Positions 38,457-47,386 of a DNA stretch of 64,000 nt are shown piece by piece. The position numbers and the translations under genes are program-made. Source of the stretch: an uncultured Ectothiorhodospiraceae bacterium (GTDB lineage: Bacteria; Pseudomonadota; Gammaproteobacteria; UBA6429; Thiohalophilaceae). Within the stretch, counting starts at the first letter, position 1. Each line of letters starts with the position of its first letter. The stretch covers positions 186,001 to 250,000 of the forward strand of contig CAMYMU010000001.1 of NCBI GenBank assembly GCA_947259575.1, in the 5' to 3' direction. A model generated the notes under the pieces. It worked only from the letters and a program-made list of their open reading frames with translations, made no database searches and was not told the origin of the DNA.

Positions 38457-40484
38457 ATGGATTACGCATTAATGTTTGCGATCGGGTGTGCGGTCGTTGC
38501 AATTATTTATGGCGTCTTTGCGATAACGTCGATTTTAAAGTTATCCGAAGGTAACGAGGACATGCGCCGAATTTCTAAGGCGATCCAGGAAGGGGCCTCG
38601 GCGTATCTAAAACGTCAGTACGTCACAATCTCTATCGTGGGCGTCATACTATTTATATTACTCTTCATCTTATACGATTCTTCAGCGACCGCATTTGGTT
38701 TTCTGATTGGCGCGGTATTGTCTGGAGCAACAGGCTTTATCGGTATGCACGTATCGGTGCGAGCCAACGCACGTACCGCTGAAGCGGCACGAGGTGGTTT
38801 GAATAAGGCATTGAGTGTTGCGTTTAAAGGAGGCGCGATTACCGGCATGTTGGTAGTGGGCCTTGGCTTGCTTGGCGTAGCTGGTTTCTATGCGGTATTA
38901 CTCCAGATGAATGTCGAAGACCCAATCCATCCTTTAATCGGGTTGGCCTTTGGTGGCTCACTAATTTCTATCTTTGCGCGACTAGGTGGCGGCATCTTTA
39001 CCAAGGGTGCAGACGTGGGTGCAGACATTGTCGGTAAAGTGGAAGCGGGTATTCCCGAAGATGATCCGCGCAACCCAGCCGTGATCGCAGATAACGTGGG
39101 TGACAATGTGGGTGACTGTGCAGGTATGGCTGCTGACTTGTTCGAGACCTATGCGGTTACCGTGATCGCTACTATGTTACTGGGTAGCTTATTATTTGCG
39201 AACCTGGGTCAACAGGCAATCTTATATCCACTCGTTCTGGGTGGTGCATCCATCGTGGCCTCTGTGATTGGCACCTTCTTTGTTAAGGCATATGACGGAG
39301 GCAAAATCATGAATGCGCTTTATCGTGGTTTAGCTGTATCGGGTATCTTAGCTGCGATTGCCTTTTACTTTATCACCAAAGATATGATGGCTGGTTTTGA
39401 AGGCGGTTATATTAACTTATTTTATTGTGCATTGATCGGTTTAGGTCTGACCGCCGCGATGGTGGTGATAACCGAGTACTACACGGCGACAGAATATAGC
39501 CCTGTGCGTCATATTGCGGAAGCCTCAACAACAGGTGATGGTACCAATGTGATCGCCGGACTCGGTGTTTCTATGAAATCAACCGCGGCCCCTGTGATTG
39601 CTGTCTGCGCTTCTATCTATTGGGCGCATGACTTTGCAGGTTTATATGGGATTGCGATTGCAGCAACATCGATGTTATCCATGACGGGTATTATCGTAGC
39701 GCTAGATGCTTATGGCCCGATTACCGATAACGCAGGTGGCATTGCTGAGATGGCTGAGCTAGATGAGTCGGTTCGCAATATTACCGATCCATTGGATGCT
39801 GTTGGTAACACAACTAAAGCTGTAACCAAAGGTTATGCAATTGGATCGGCCGCGTTGGCTGCTCTGGTTTTGTTTGCCGACTTTACCCATGGTCTGGAAA
39901 AGGCAGGTATCACTATTAATTTCGATTTATCCGACCATGAAGTCATTATCGGTTTATTTATTGGTGGTCTGGTGCCGTATCTATTCGGAGCGATGGCGAT
40001 GGAGGCCGTTGGACGGGCTGCCGGTGGTATTGTGAATGAAGTGCGTCGCCAATTTAAGGAGATGCCGGGCATTATGAATCGCTCTGAGAAGCCAGACTAT
40101 TCACGTGCGGTTGATATGTTAACTCGATCGGCGATTAAAGAAATGATCATACCTTCTTTGTTACCGATTGCAGTGCCAATTCTCGTCGGCTGGTTGCTTG
40201 GACCTAAAGCATTAGGTGGTCTATTGCTGGGAACAATTATCACTGGTCTGTTTGTTGCCATCTCAATGACGACAGGTGGTGGTGCCTGGGATAATGCCAA
40301 GAAATATATCGAGGACGGTAACTGTGGTGGTAAGGGATCCGATGCGCACAAAGCGGCGGTGACCGGTGATACTGTAGGCGATCCATACAAAGACACAGCT
40401 GGTCCAGCCATTAACCCATTGATCAAGATCATTAATATCGTGGCGTTACTCATCATTCCGATATTGTTCGTGGCCGACAAATAA
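38457..40484 (+). CDS. hppA: membrane-bound H+-translocating pyrophosphatase, K+-independent type
   Basis: 675 residues, about 16 transmembrane helices. Couples hydrolysis of pyrophosphate to proton pumping. Core motifs: [45 protein letters not shown] (pyrophosphate and Mg sites) and the late [21 protein letters not shown]. At [16 protein letters not shown] the position that separates K+-dependent (Ala) from K+-independent (Lys) enzymes is Lys454, so I assign the K+-independent, proton-pumping class. Ribosome site AGGGG upstream. Single-gene unit with a strong terminator. In sulfur oxidisers it may recover energy from biosynthetic pyrophosphate; that is inference. Confidence 0.96.
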   Translation: MDYALMFAIGCAVVAIIYGVFAITSILKLSEGNEDMRRISKAIQEGASAYLKRQYVTISIVGVILFILLFILYDSSATAFGFLIGAVLSGATGFIGMHVSVRANARTAEAARGGLNKALSVAFKGGAITGMLVVGLGLLGVAGFYAVLLQMNVEDPIHPLIGLAFGGSLISIFARLGGGIFTKGADVGADIVGKVEAGIPEDDPRNPAVIADNVGDNVGDCAGMAADLFETYAVTVIATMLLGSLLFANLGQQAILYPLVLGGASIVASVIGTFFVKAYDGGKIMNALYRGLAVSGILAAIAFYFITKDMMAGFEGGYINLFYCALIGLGLTAAMVVITEYYTATEYSPVRHIAEASTTGDGTNVIAGLGVSMKSTAAPVIAVCASIYWAHDFAGLYGIAIAATSMLSMTGIIVALDAYGPITDNAGGIAEMAELDESVRNITDPLDAVGNTTKAVTKGYAIGSAALAALVLFADFTHGLEKAGITINFDLSDHEVIIGLFIGGLVPYLFGAMAMEAVGRAAGGIVNEVRRQFKEMPGIMNRSEKPDYSRAVDMLTRSAIKEMIIPSLLPIAVPILVGWLLGPKALGGLLLGTIITGLFVAISMTTGGGAWDNAKKYIEDGNCGGKGSDAHKAAVTGDTVGDPYKDTAGPAINPLIKIINIVALLIIPILFVADK

Positions 40485-40503
40485 AGTGATGGCTTAAGTC
40501 ACT

Positions 40504-40537
40504 AACCCGGTTGAAGTAATTCAACCGGGTTTTTTTT
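40504..40537 (+). terminator. strong rho-independent terminator after hppA
   Basis: Perfect 12-bp stem AACCCGGTTGAA (40504-40515) / TTCAACCGGGTT (40520-40531) with a GTAA loop and eight T (40530-40537). Confidence 0.93.
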
Positions 40538-40540
40538 GCA

Positions 40541-40586
40541 CACGGAAGTGCTTATGTCGCGAGAGGCCAGGGAAGGCCGGAGCGAC
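40541..40586 (-). repeat. dispersed GTCGCTCC...GCGACATAAG repeat, copy 1
   Basis: Read on the minus strand it begins GTCGCTCCGGCC, has inner arms GGCC/GGCC within outer arms GTCGC/GCGAC, and continues GCGACATAAGCACTTCCGTG. A second copy in the other orientation is at 58540-58587. Both are placed right behind a highly expressed gene and next to its terminator. Confidence 0.75.
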
Positions 40587-40653
40587 GAGTATCGGCATTT
40601 TCCGTTGTTCGGTACAATACAGTACTTGTCGCAAAAACAAATTTGGTATTTAT

Positions 40654-42642
40654 ATGAAAAGCTTATGGAACGACAAAGAGGCGCAACACTGTAAAGATGA
40701 ACTCGCGCTTCGGGTCTATAGTTCAAGGTTGCTTGGCAGTAATCCTGAACTCGTTTTACACGGTGGTGGTAATACATCAGTAAAAATTAGCGAAAAAAAT
40801 ATTCTAGGTGAGGAACAAGAACTACTCTATGTGAAGGGTAGTGGCTGGGATCTGGCGACTATCGAGGCGGCAGGTTTTCCAGCGGTCAATCTACAACACC
40901 TTATTGCCCTAGCGGGGCTGAAGTCGTTAAGCGATCCTCAAATGGTCAATGAGCTAAAAACGCATATGACAAGTGCCTCTGCTCCAACACCATCTGTAGA
41001 GGCTATTTTACATGCCATCCTACCTTATAAGTATGTCGATCATACTCATGCCGATGCAGTCGTGACGGTAACCAATACACCCGACGGTCTTGCGCGCATC
41101 CAGGAAATTTATCGCGATTCCGTTGTTATCGTCCCCTATGTTATGCCAGGTTTTGATCTCGCTCGAGTCTGTGCAAAAGAATTTGAAAGGCAGCGGAATG
41201 ATAATACACGAGGCATGGTGCTAATGAATCATGGCATTTTCAGCTTTGCTGATGATGCCAGGACATCCTATGAAACGATGATCGAGTTAGTCACGCAGGC
41301 AGAAGAGTATCTTAAAGTTAAAAAAGCCTGGAGCATTGATACAAAAAAGTCCAGTAAGAAATTACCAGCCGATAAACTATTAAAAATTTCCGCGTTACGT
41401 AAACAGCTTTGCGATATAAAACAAAGTCCAATGATTCTAACGACTACCTGTAATGATGCAGTCTATTCTTTTATAGAGCGCGATGATTTGGCTGTCATAT
41501 CTCAACAGGGACCCGCAACCCCCGATCATGTTATTCGTACAAAACAACTGCCGATGTTGGGGAACACAATTGATCAGTACGTAGCCAACTATAAAAAATA
41601 CTTTGATACTTACTCATCAAAGGTAAAGTCACCTGCCTCGACATCGATAGAGATGCTGGATCCTGTGCCACGGGTGATTCTCGATCAGGAACTCGGTATG
41701 TGTACTTTGGGTCAAAGTATAAAAGATGCAAATATAGTCCGTGATATTTATCAGCATACTATCGATATCATTCAACGTTCTACTATGTTGGATGAGTTTC
41801 AGGCTTTACCGGCAAAGAGAATTTTTGAAGTTGAGTATTGGGATCTAGAACAGGACAAGTTGAGGAGTGCTGGCTCAAAACCTGAATTCAGTGGTGAAGT
41901 AGCCTTAGTCACTGGTGCGGCATCCGGGATTGGTAAGGCCTGTGTGGATTCTCTGTTAGCGCGAGGTGCAGCTGTTATAGGTTTAGATATTAATAAAGCA
42001 ATAGGCAGCTTGTACGATTCAGCGAATTTTTGTGGCGTACAATGTGATATCACCGATAGTGACGCGATTGCTGCGGCTTTGGAGCAGGGGATTATGCTGT
42101 ATGGTGGTCTCGATATACTCATTCTAAATGCCGGGATTTTTCCAGCATCACTCACAATTGAAAAAATGGATCAACAGACCTGGAATAAAACACTGGATGT
42201 GAATTTAAGCGCCAACCTTAAGCTCATGCAGCAGGCTTATCTTTTTTTAAAACAAGCCCCACGTTATGGACGCGTTGTCATGATTGGCTCTAAAAATGTA
42301 CATGCTCCTGGGCCTGGTGCCAGTGCCTATTCAGTTTCAAAAGCAGCATTAAATCAACTCATGCGCGTGGCGAGTTTGGAATGGGGTAGCGATAATATTC
42401 GCATAAACACCCTGCACCCTAATGCCGTCTTTGATACAGGTATCTGGACCGATGAGATTCTGAAGGCGCGCGCGGCGTCATATGGCATGAGTGTGGATGA
42501 ATACAAAACGCGTAACATTTTAAAAACAGAAGTGGCTAGTCATGATGTTGCAGAACTTGCGGCCGAATTGTGTGGCCCCTTGTTTGCAAAAACCACGGCA
42601 GCACAAATCCCCATTGATGGTGGAGATCAGCGGGTAATTTAA
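40654..42642 (+). CDS. bifunctional class II aldolase / short-chain dehydrogenase
   Basis: 662 residues. N-terminal ~400 residues are a class II aldolase-epimerase: LHGGGNTSVKI, the metal site YVDHTHADAV (two His), and MNHGIFSFADDAR (third His). C-terminal ~245 residues are a Rossmann short-chain dehydrogenase: VTGAASGIGKACVDSLLARG, ILNAGIFP, catalytic SAYSVSKAALNQL (Tyr and Lys). This is the architecture of RhaD/YuxG-type fusions that cleave a sugar phosphate and oxidise the lactaldehyde product. No sugar kinase, isomerase or transporter is nearby, so the true substrate is open. Starts after the hppA terminator as its own unit. Confidence 0.9.
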   Translation: MKSLWNDKEAQHCKDELALRVYSSRLLGSNPELVLHGGGNTSVKISEKNILGEEQELLYVKGSGWDLATIEAAGFPAVNLQHLIALAGLKSLSDPQMVNELKTHMTSASAPTPSVEAILHAILPYKYVDHTHADAVVTVTNTPDGLARIQEIYRDSVVIVPYVMPGFDLARVCAKEFERQRNDNTRGMVLMNHGIFSFADDARTSYETMIELVTQAEEYLKVKKAWSIDTKKSSKKLPADKLLKISALRKQLCDIKQSPMILTTTCNDAVYSFIERDDLAVISQQGPATPDHVIRTKQLPMLGNTIDQYVANYKKYFDTYSSKVKSPASTSIEMLDPVPRVILDQELGMCTLGQSIKDANIVRDIYQHTIDIIQRSTMLDEFQALPAKRIFEVEYWDLEQDKLRSAGSKPEFSGEVALVTGAASGIGKACVDSLLARGAAVIGLDINKAIGSLYDSANFCGVQCDITDSDAIAAALEQGIMLYGGLDILILNAGIFPASLTIEKMDQQTWNKTLDVNLSANLKLMQQAYLFLKQAPRYGRVVMIGSKNVHAPGPGASAYSVSKAALNQLMRVASLEWGSDNIRINTLHPNAVFDTGIWTDEILKARAASYGMSVDEYKTRNILKTEVASHDVAELAAELCGPLFAKTTAAQIPIDGGDQRVI

Positions 42643-42828
42643 AATACCAGTCATAGACATTTATGTAAAAACGCGTTACAACTTTTTACATCGGCAAGTG
42701 AAAAAATATAATGAAATCGATTATGATATTACCCGAATTAAGGTAGTCCTGATTAACTAAGTATTTCGTAGTTTCGTAATAGGTTAACCGGACAACCAGG
42801 TAAAACTAAAAATAGTGAGGAACGTAAT

Positions 42829-43266
42829 ATGAGGACCTATATTGCAATCGTGACAGGGTGTTTAATGCTAGCCTTGAGTCAAACCGGAATGGCGCGAAAT
42901 GATGTTGGTGATTACTCGGTGAGCAATGTGCTACAAACTGAAAAAGCCAAGGGCAAACTCGGTGATATGAAATTTTATTTTGGTAACCAGAAACATGGAA
43001 AAGTAAAAAAAAGCCATGGTATTTTTCATACAAATAAAAAAACAAATGCATTTGGTAAGTCTGACCAGGAAGCATGTGAGCATGTCTTTTTGTCCGCATT
43101 GATCCAGTTGAAGAAGCGCGCAAATCAATTAGGGGGCAATGCTGTAATTAACATTAAATCGAACTATAAAAATAACCTCACCACCAGTGATACCACGTTC
43201 AAATGTGGCGCAGGTCATGTAGTGGCGGGGGTCGCCCTACAGGGCGAAATCGTTACTATTAAGTAA
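42829..43266 (+). CDS. secreted protein of a conserved uncharacterised family
   Basis: 145 residues. Signal peptide (TYIAIVTGCLMLALSQTGMA, cleavage after GMA). Mature part includes KFYFGNQ, THTNK-like 'FHTNKKTNAFGKSDQEACEHVFLSAL', GGNAVINIKSNYKNN and FKCGAGHVVAGVALQGEIV, with two Cys that may pair in the periplasm. I recognise the pattern from small proteobacterial proteins often labelled 'excinuclease ATPase subunit' in databases, a label with no support in the sequence. AGTGAGG ribosome site. Upstream, ATGTAAAAA/TTTTTACAT (42663-42691) is a 9-bp inverted repeat of unknown role. Confidence 0.75.
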   Translation: MRTYIAIVTGCLMLALSQTGMARNDVGDYSVSNVLQTEKAKGKLGDMKFYFGNQKHGKVKKSHGIFHTNKKTNAFGKSDQEACEHVFLSALIQLKKRANQLGGNAVINIKSNYKNNLTTSDTTFKCGAGHVVAGVALQGEIVTIK

Positions 43267-43273
43267 ATCGGTA

Positions 43274-43313
43274 AAAAAGGGCCCAGGAACCAATGTCCTG
43301 AGGCCCTTTTTCT
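43274..43313 (+). terminator. rho-independent terminator after the secreted protein
   Basis: AAAAAGGGCC (43274-43283) pairs with GGCCCTTTTT (43302-43311), extended by CAGGA / TCCTG across a one-base bulge. T-rich tail; may work in both directions. Confidence 0.85.
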
Positions 43314-43351
43314 ATGGTGCTGATGGGGGGGAATTCGTATAATGCTGCGCT

Positions 43352-43690
43352 ATGTCTACCCTTGAAACAGCCACTATTGCCTTGATTATCATCTCGATGC
43401 TAGCCGCCAATTTGCCGTGGCTGAGTGAACGATTTTTCCTGTTTTTTAGCCCGCCAGGGAACCAGGGAAAGACGCTCTGGATGCGTCTGGTCGAATGGCT
43501 CGTGCTATTGTGCTTGTTTCTACTGGCCTCTGCCGGCCTTGAAAAGAAGCTCATGGGTGAAGTGTACAAGCAAGATTGGGAGTTCTATGCAGTTATCGTC
43601 TGCCTGTTTGTTGTCTTTGCCCTGCCTGGTTTCATTTATCGCCATGATCTTCGCCCTCATTTTGAAAAACGGAAACGCCGCAGCAAATAA
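43352..43690 (+). CDS. DUF2818 family small membrane protein
   Basis: 112 residues, three hydrophobic segments (TIALIIISMLAANLPWL; VEWLVLLCLFLLASAGL; FYAVIVCLFVVFALPGFIY). The motifs ANLPWLSERF and LVEWLVLLCL...GLEKKLMGEVYKQDWEFYAV fit DUF2818. In betaproteobacteria this gene often directly follows nuoN, suggesting a tie to complex I; here it is 8.7 kb away. Basic C-terminal tail (EKRKRRSK). Function unknown. Confidence 0.85.
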   Translation: MSTLETATIALIIISMLAANLPWLSERFFLFFSPPGNQGKTLWMRLVEWLVLLCLFLLASAGLEKKLMGEVYKQDWEFYAVIVCLFVVFALPGFIYRHDLRPHFEKRKRRSK

Positions 43691-43693
43691 AGC

Positions 43694-43704
43694 TGCATAA
43701 TGCA
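43694..43704. promoter_or_regulatory. TGCA-N3-TGCA palindrome upstream of the sensor kinase gene
   Basis: TGCATAATGCA, an odd perfect palindrome, about 104 bases before the inferred kinase-gene start site. The 12-mer CTGCATAATGCA here also occurs (as its complement) upstream of soxY at 49617-49628. Candidate binding site for the NtrC-type regulator encoded downstream. Confidence 0.5.
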
Positions 43705-43774
43705 TTATTTATGGTGTCTTGCATCATGAATCACTAATATTACCCCTTCCTTATATACTGTTAATTAGTTTTGA

Positions 43775-43809
43775 TCTTGTTTTGAACTGCTATAATTATG
43801 CATATTGCA
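43775..43809 (+). promoter_or_regulatory. sigma-70-like promoter of the two-component operon with a second TGCA-N3-TGCA site
   Basis: A consensus TATAAT lies at 43791-43796 with a weak TTTTGA-like -35 box about 16 bases upstream. TGCATATTGCA (43799-43809) covers the expected start site near 43803, a position that would allow autorepression. The placement also argues that translation starts at ATG 43832 and not at the TTG at 43805. Confidence 0.5.
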
Positions 43810-43831
43810 GAAAACATGGCATTTCACAGAT

Positions 43832-45796
43832 ATGCAGCTTCGCCAAAAATTCTTTTTAGTCCTTACTTTGCTTACAGCAGTACCGCTGCTGATCTTGCTG
43901 TTCGGGGTCGTTGATCGGATTGAATCAGAGGTCAGGGCCCAGACCGAGAAAGAACTGCATATCTCATTGGACAAGATGGCCGATGAGATAAATCTTATTC
44001 TTGAGAACCAGAAATCTATAGCGCGGGGATTAGCACACGTCCCGGCAGTAAGACAGTTTGCTGCATATGTGAACAAGCCCATTGGTGGTGAATTCAGTGC
44101 AGAGGAGTATCAGCGCCGGGCCGAAGAGCTGGAGCAGTTTTTCCTCAATTATGCCCATGTTGTGGGTACCATCCAGGCCCTGCGCTTTATCGATCCGCAA
44201 GGTAAAACGCTAGTCAAGGTCAAGGAAGGCAAACCCATCGAGCCCAAGCAGTTCGATCCAAAATACAAGCGTTTTTACGTAGCTGACCAATCCAGTAAGA
44301 ATTTTTTCAAGTATACAGTCGAAGCTGAGCAAGACGTAGTGATGTCCGATTTTGAGCTGGGGCAGGTAACCGGTCAGCCGGATTTTTGTCCCGCAATGGT
44401 CCGCTATGCGGCTTCGGTTAGAGACGAGGTAGACCGGGAGGAAGGTTTATTAGTAGTTAATATGTGGGGTACAAGACTTGATTCGACGGTTGAGGCCTCA
44501 TTAGGTGGTTATCCAGGTAACGCCTTTGTGGTTGAGATGAATGATGGCACCGTGCGTGATGGTATTTATCTCTATCACCGTGAAACTAACAAGCGCTTTG
44601 GTAATCAGCTCAAATCACAATACCGTTTTACCAGCGAAATTTCGCCACAAGAGTGGCAACACATCCGCGCCAATCAGGAACGTGGTTCTTTATACCTGGA
44701 TGATGGCCGCATGTTCTTTTTTCGAACATTGGCTCCCTTTGAATCCAGACCTCTGACTAGTTGGTTATTGCTTATAGAAGCGGATAGCAAAACAGTGTTT
44801 GCGCCTATCGAAAATATGCGGCGTTCTATCTGGCTGCTGTTAGGGCTACTGCTGGTCATCAGTCTGCTTATTTCGATCTGGGCAGCCTGGAAACTTGCTC
44901 AACCTGTACATGAACTGGCAGATGTGATTACCCGTTATGCAGATGGTGATCATGGCATTCGTTACGAAGATAAACGCAGCGATGAGATTGGTATTGCTGG
45001 CAAGGCCTTTAATTATCTTACCTCAAGCCTGGAGAAGGCTGAGCGAGGACGTGATACCGCACAACAGCAAGCGCGCCAGTCAGAACGTTTAGCCTCGGTT
45101 GGACAATTAGCAGCAGGGATTGGCCATGAGATCAACAACCCTCTGATGAATATCATGTCTCTGGCGGCATTGGTGGAAACCTCGGTAAAAGATGATGAGC
45201 AGGCCTTAAGTGACTTGCAGCTGTTACAAAAAGAAGGTCAACGCTGTGCGCGCATTGTGCAGGGTATCTTAAGTTTTGCGCGTGAAAACAAGCCTGACTT
45301 TCACGAATTCAACATGACTGAATTAGTAGAAGAAACGCTAAATTTATTGCAGCACCGTGTCGAATCAGCGGAGATAACCGTTGTGGTTGAACAGGAACAT
45401 GATCTTTATATGGTAGGTGACATGAATCAGCTACAACAGGTTCTCGTCAATATTATTCTGAACGCGGTACAGGCCTCTGAGGCCGGTGGCACGATACATA
45501 TTAAATCATACAAAGATATTGATTACGTCGCGGTTGAAATCATTGATAGCGGTGCAGGTATTCGCCCTGATGCGGCCGCGAAGGTTTTTGATCCTTTCTT
45601 TACTACTAAGAAAGAAGGTGAGGGGACCGGCCTGGGCTTGTCGGTGAGTTACGGCATTGTTAAACACCATGGCGGTACCATTCACATAGAAAATAACCAG
45701 GAGTCTGGCTTGCGCGTTGTTATTTTACTGCCGTTCAAGGCTTTGCTTGAAGATAATCCCGATGACACCCTATTGGAGGCAACTAATGCCATCTAG
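43832..45796 (+). CDS. sensor histidine kinase with periplasmic domain, partner of a sigma-54 activator
   Basis: 654 residues from ATG 43832. Transmembrane segment 1 (residues ~7-25, FFLVLTLLTAVPLLILLFG), a large periplasmic sensor of ~310 residues (Cache-like, single Cys in PDFCPAM), transmembrane segment 2 (SIWLLLGLLLVISLLISIWAAW), HAMP, short coiled coil, then HisKA with GQLAAGIGHEINNPLMN (phospho-acceptor His432) and HATPase_c with NIILNAVQAS, DSGAGIRPD, FFTTKKEGEGTGLGLS. NtrB/AtoS-type transmitter. The regulator gene overlaps its end by 11 bases. Its likely targets are the neighbouring DsrE-like and soxYZ genes, so a sulfur compound in the periplasm is a plausible signal; that is inference. 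Confidence 0.92.
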   Translation: MQLRQKFFLVLTLLTAVPLLILLFGVVDRIESEVRAQTEKELHISLDKMADEINLILENQKSIARGLAHVPAVRQFAAYVNKPIGGEFSAEEYQRRAEELEQFFLNYAHVVGTIQALRFIDPQGKTLVKVKEGKPIEPKQFDPKYKRFYVADQSSKNFFKYTVEAEQDVVMSDFELGQVTGQPDFCPAMVRYAASVRDEVDREEGLLVVNMWGTRLDSTVEASLGGYPGNAFVVEMNDGTVRDGIYLYHRETNKRFGNQLKSQYRFTSEISPQEWQHIRANQERGSLYLDDGRMFFFRTLAPFESRPLTSWLLLIEADSKTVFAPIENMRRSIWLLLGLLLVISLLISIWAAWKLAQPVHELADVITRYADGDHGIRYEDKRSDEIGIAGKAFNYLTSSLEKAERGRDTAQQQARQSERLASVGQLAAGIGHEINNPLMNIMSLAALVETSVKDDEQALSDLQLLQKEGQRCARIVQGILSFARENKPDFHEFNMTELVEETLNLLQHRVESAEITVVVEQEHDLYMVGDMNQLQQVLVNIILNAVQASEAGGTIHIKSYKDIDYVAVEIIDSGAGIRPDAAAKVFDPFFTTKKEGEGTGLGLSVSYGIVKHHGGTIHIENNQESGLRVVILLPFKALLEDNPDDTLLEATNAI

Positions 45797-47156
45797 TCCA
45801 ACTCGTATTATGTTTATCGATGATGACGCGGTGACGTGTCGAGTAATGAAACGCAACTGTGACAACGCAAATTATGTCTGCGAGGTTTTTCAGGATGCCA
45901 AGGCTTGCTTGAATGGATTTAAGAAAGATGGTGCTGACATTGTTATTACTGATTTGCGCATGCCGGGAATGAGTGGTTTTGAATTACTGAGTGAATTACG
46001 CGCTGTAGATGAAGATGTACCTGTCGTGGTTATGACGGGTTACTCATCAGTTGAAAATGCCGTAGAAGCAATGAAACGCGGTGCCAGTGACTTCATTAAA
46101 AAGCCTTTTGATTTTGAAGAGCTCAAAATCATGCTTGAGCGGACATTGAAGTCACGAAGCTTGCGTAACGAAAATAAATTACTAAAACGCCGCATCGGTC
46201 AAAAGCGAAATCGCTTTGGTATGATTGGTGATACCCCGGTAATGCGGACTCTGTTTAATACGATTGAGAAAATTGCTGAAGTGAGTTGTAGCGCAATCTT
46301 AACGGGTGAATCAGGTACTGGAAAGGAGCTGGTTGCCCGTGCGCTACACGATTTCAGCCCGCGTAGCGAAAAACCATTTGTCGCCATCGATTGTGGTGCA
46401 CTTAGCGATACTCTTTTAGAGAGTGAGTTATTTGGTCACGAAAAAGGTGCGTTTACTGGTGCAACCCAGCGTAAATATGGATTAATGGAGCAGGCTGATG
46501 GAGGCACTTTGTTCCTGGACGAGATATGTAACATCTCCGACACTATGCAAATAAAATTAATGCGTGCGATTGAAGACCGCCGCATTATTCGCGTAGGTGG
46601 GACCACGCCTATACCCGTTGATGTGCGTGTTGTTGCCGCAAGTAACCAAGACCTGGAGAAAATGGTCGAAGAAGGGCGACTCCGCCATGACTTCTATCAT
46701 CGTTTAAATGTCGTTACCGTGCGTGTACCTTCTTTGAGAGAACGTCGTGAAGACATTCCTGCCCTGGTTGACTATTACATTAAAGAATTTTCAGAGCGTT
46801 ACCAGCGCAGCGTAAAAGGTTTTGACAGTATCTCTTTGCAGCGTATGTGTGAGGCGGACTGGAAAGGCAATGTACGGGAGTTAAAGAATACAGTTGAGCG
46901 CTGTGTCATCCTGACTGAGAGCCCAATAATGACTTGGGAGAACGATGGTCAGATTAGTGATGAAGAACTGTTATCGGCGGCGAGATTTTCCGAGAGTGAA
47001 TTCGTTTCACTAGAGGGTTTGGAGCAGGAATATATTAAACATGTACTTAAATGTTGCCGAGGTAAAAAGACAAAAGCAGCACAGGTTTTAGGTATCGATA
47101 AGACAACTTTGTGGAGAAAATTACGCCGTTATGAAAATGAATCAGAAACGGTGTAA
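45786..47156 (+). CDS. sigma-54-dependent response regulator, NtrC family
   Basis: 456 residues from ATG 45786 (GGAGG ribosome site inside the kinase gene). Receiver domain with acidic IDDDA and phospho-acceptor Asp56 in VITDLRMPGMSG, Thr in VVVMTGYSS and Lys in DFIKKPFDF. AAA+ domain: Walker A GESGTGKELVAR, sigma-54-contact loop GAFTGA, Walker B GGTLFLDEI, arginine-finger region. C-terminal Fis-type helix-turn-helix: KTKAAQVLGIDKTTLWRKLRRY. Activates sigma-54 RNA polymerase from upstream sites. Sigma-54 promoters are readable at 47284 and, on the other strand, at 49551, each with a TGCA-N3-TGCA site upstream. Confidence 0.95.
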   Translation: MPSSPTRIMFIDDDAVTCRVMKRNCDNANYVCEVFQDAKACLNGFKKDGADIVITDLRMPGMSGFELLSELRAVDEDVPVVVMTGYSSVENAVEAMKRGASDFIKKPFDFEELKIMLERTLKSRSLRNENKLLKRRIGQKRNRFGMIGDTPVMRTLFNTIEKIAEVSCSAILTGESGTGKELVARALHDFSPRSEKPFVAIDCGALSDTLLESELFGHEKGAFTGATQRKYGLMEQADGGTLFLDEICNISDTMQIKLMRAIEDRRIIRVGGTTPIPVDVRVVAASNQDLEKMVEEGRLRHDFYHRLNVVTVRVPSLRERREDIPALVDYYIKEFSERYQRSVKGFDSISLQRMCEADWKGNVRELKNTVERCVILTESPIMTWENDGQISDEELLSAARFSESEFVSLEGLEQEYIKHVLKCCRGKKTKAAQVLGIDKTTLWRKLRRYENESETV

Positions 47157-47173
47157 TTTACAATATGACAGCT

Positions 47174-47195
47174 ATACTGTTTGGTGCACATTGCA
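47174..47195 (+). promoter_or_regulatory. candidate enhancer: ATACTGTTTGGTG plus TGCA-N3-TGCA
   Basis: TGCACATTGCA (47185-47195) is centred about 120 bases before the inferred start of the DsrE-like transcript. It overlaps the 13-mer ATACTGTTTGGTG (47174-47186), which recurs exactly at 49673-49685 upstream of soxY. Position is typical of an NtrC-type upstream activating site. Confidence 0.5.
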
Positions 47196-47283
47196 ATAAA
47201 AAAACCTATTAGAGTGTGCTAATTTTGACGAAAAAACCGTCTAACCTATTGATTATAAATGTAAATAAAAAAAACCTAGACAC

Positions 47284-47299
47284 TGGAATGTATATTGCT
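47284..47299 (+). promoter_or_regulatory. sigma-54 (-24/-12) promoter of the DsrE-like gene
   Basis: TGGAATGTATATTGCT fits the TGGCACG-N4-TTGCW consensus: the invariant GG and GC are present with ten bases between them and the whole -12 block TTGCT is exact. Start site would be near 47310, leaving a ~77-base leader that contains an inverted repeat GTACT/AGTAC (47314-47330). Confidence 0.7.
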
Positions 47300-47386
47300 G
47301 TATCTATGTATATGTACTCACGAGTAGTACTATTCGTAAATATAAAGTTATAAGTAGTAAGCCTAATTATTAGGAGGAGATTGAAA

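Noticed and set aside
43715-43735. TGGTGTCTTGCA as a sigma-54 promoter for the sensor kinase gene
   Set aside because: GG-GC spacing is too short (six bases); a TATAAT-type promoter lies closer to the gene.
47180-47197. TTGGTGCACATTGCAA as a sigma-54 promoter
   Set aside because: Only eight bases separate GG and GC; sigma-54 needs ten. The true candidate is 47284-47299.
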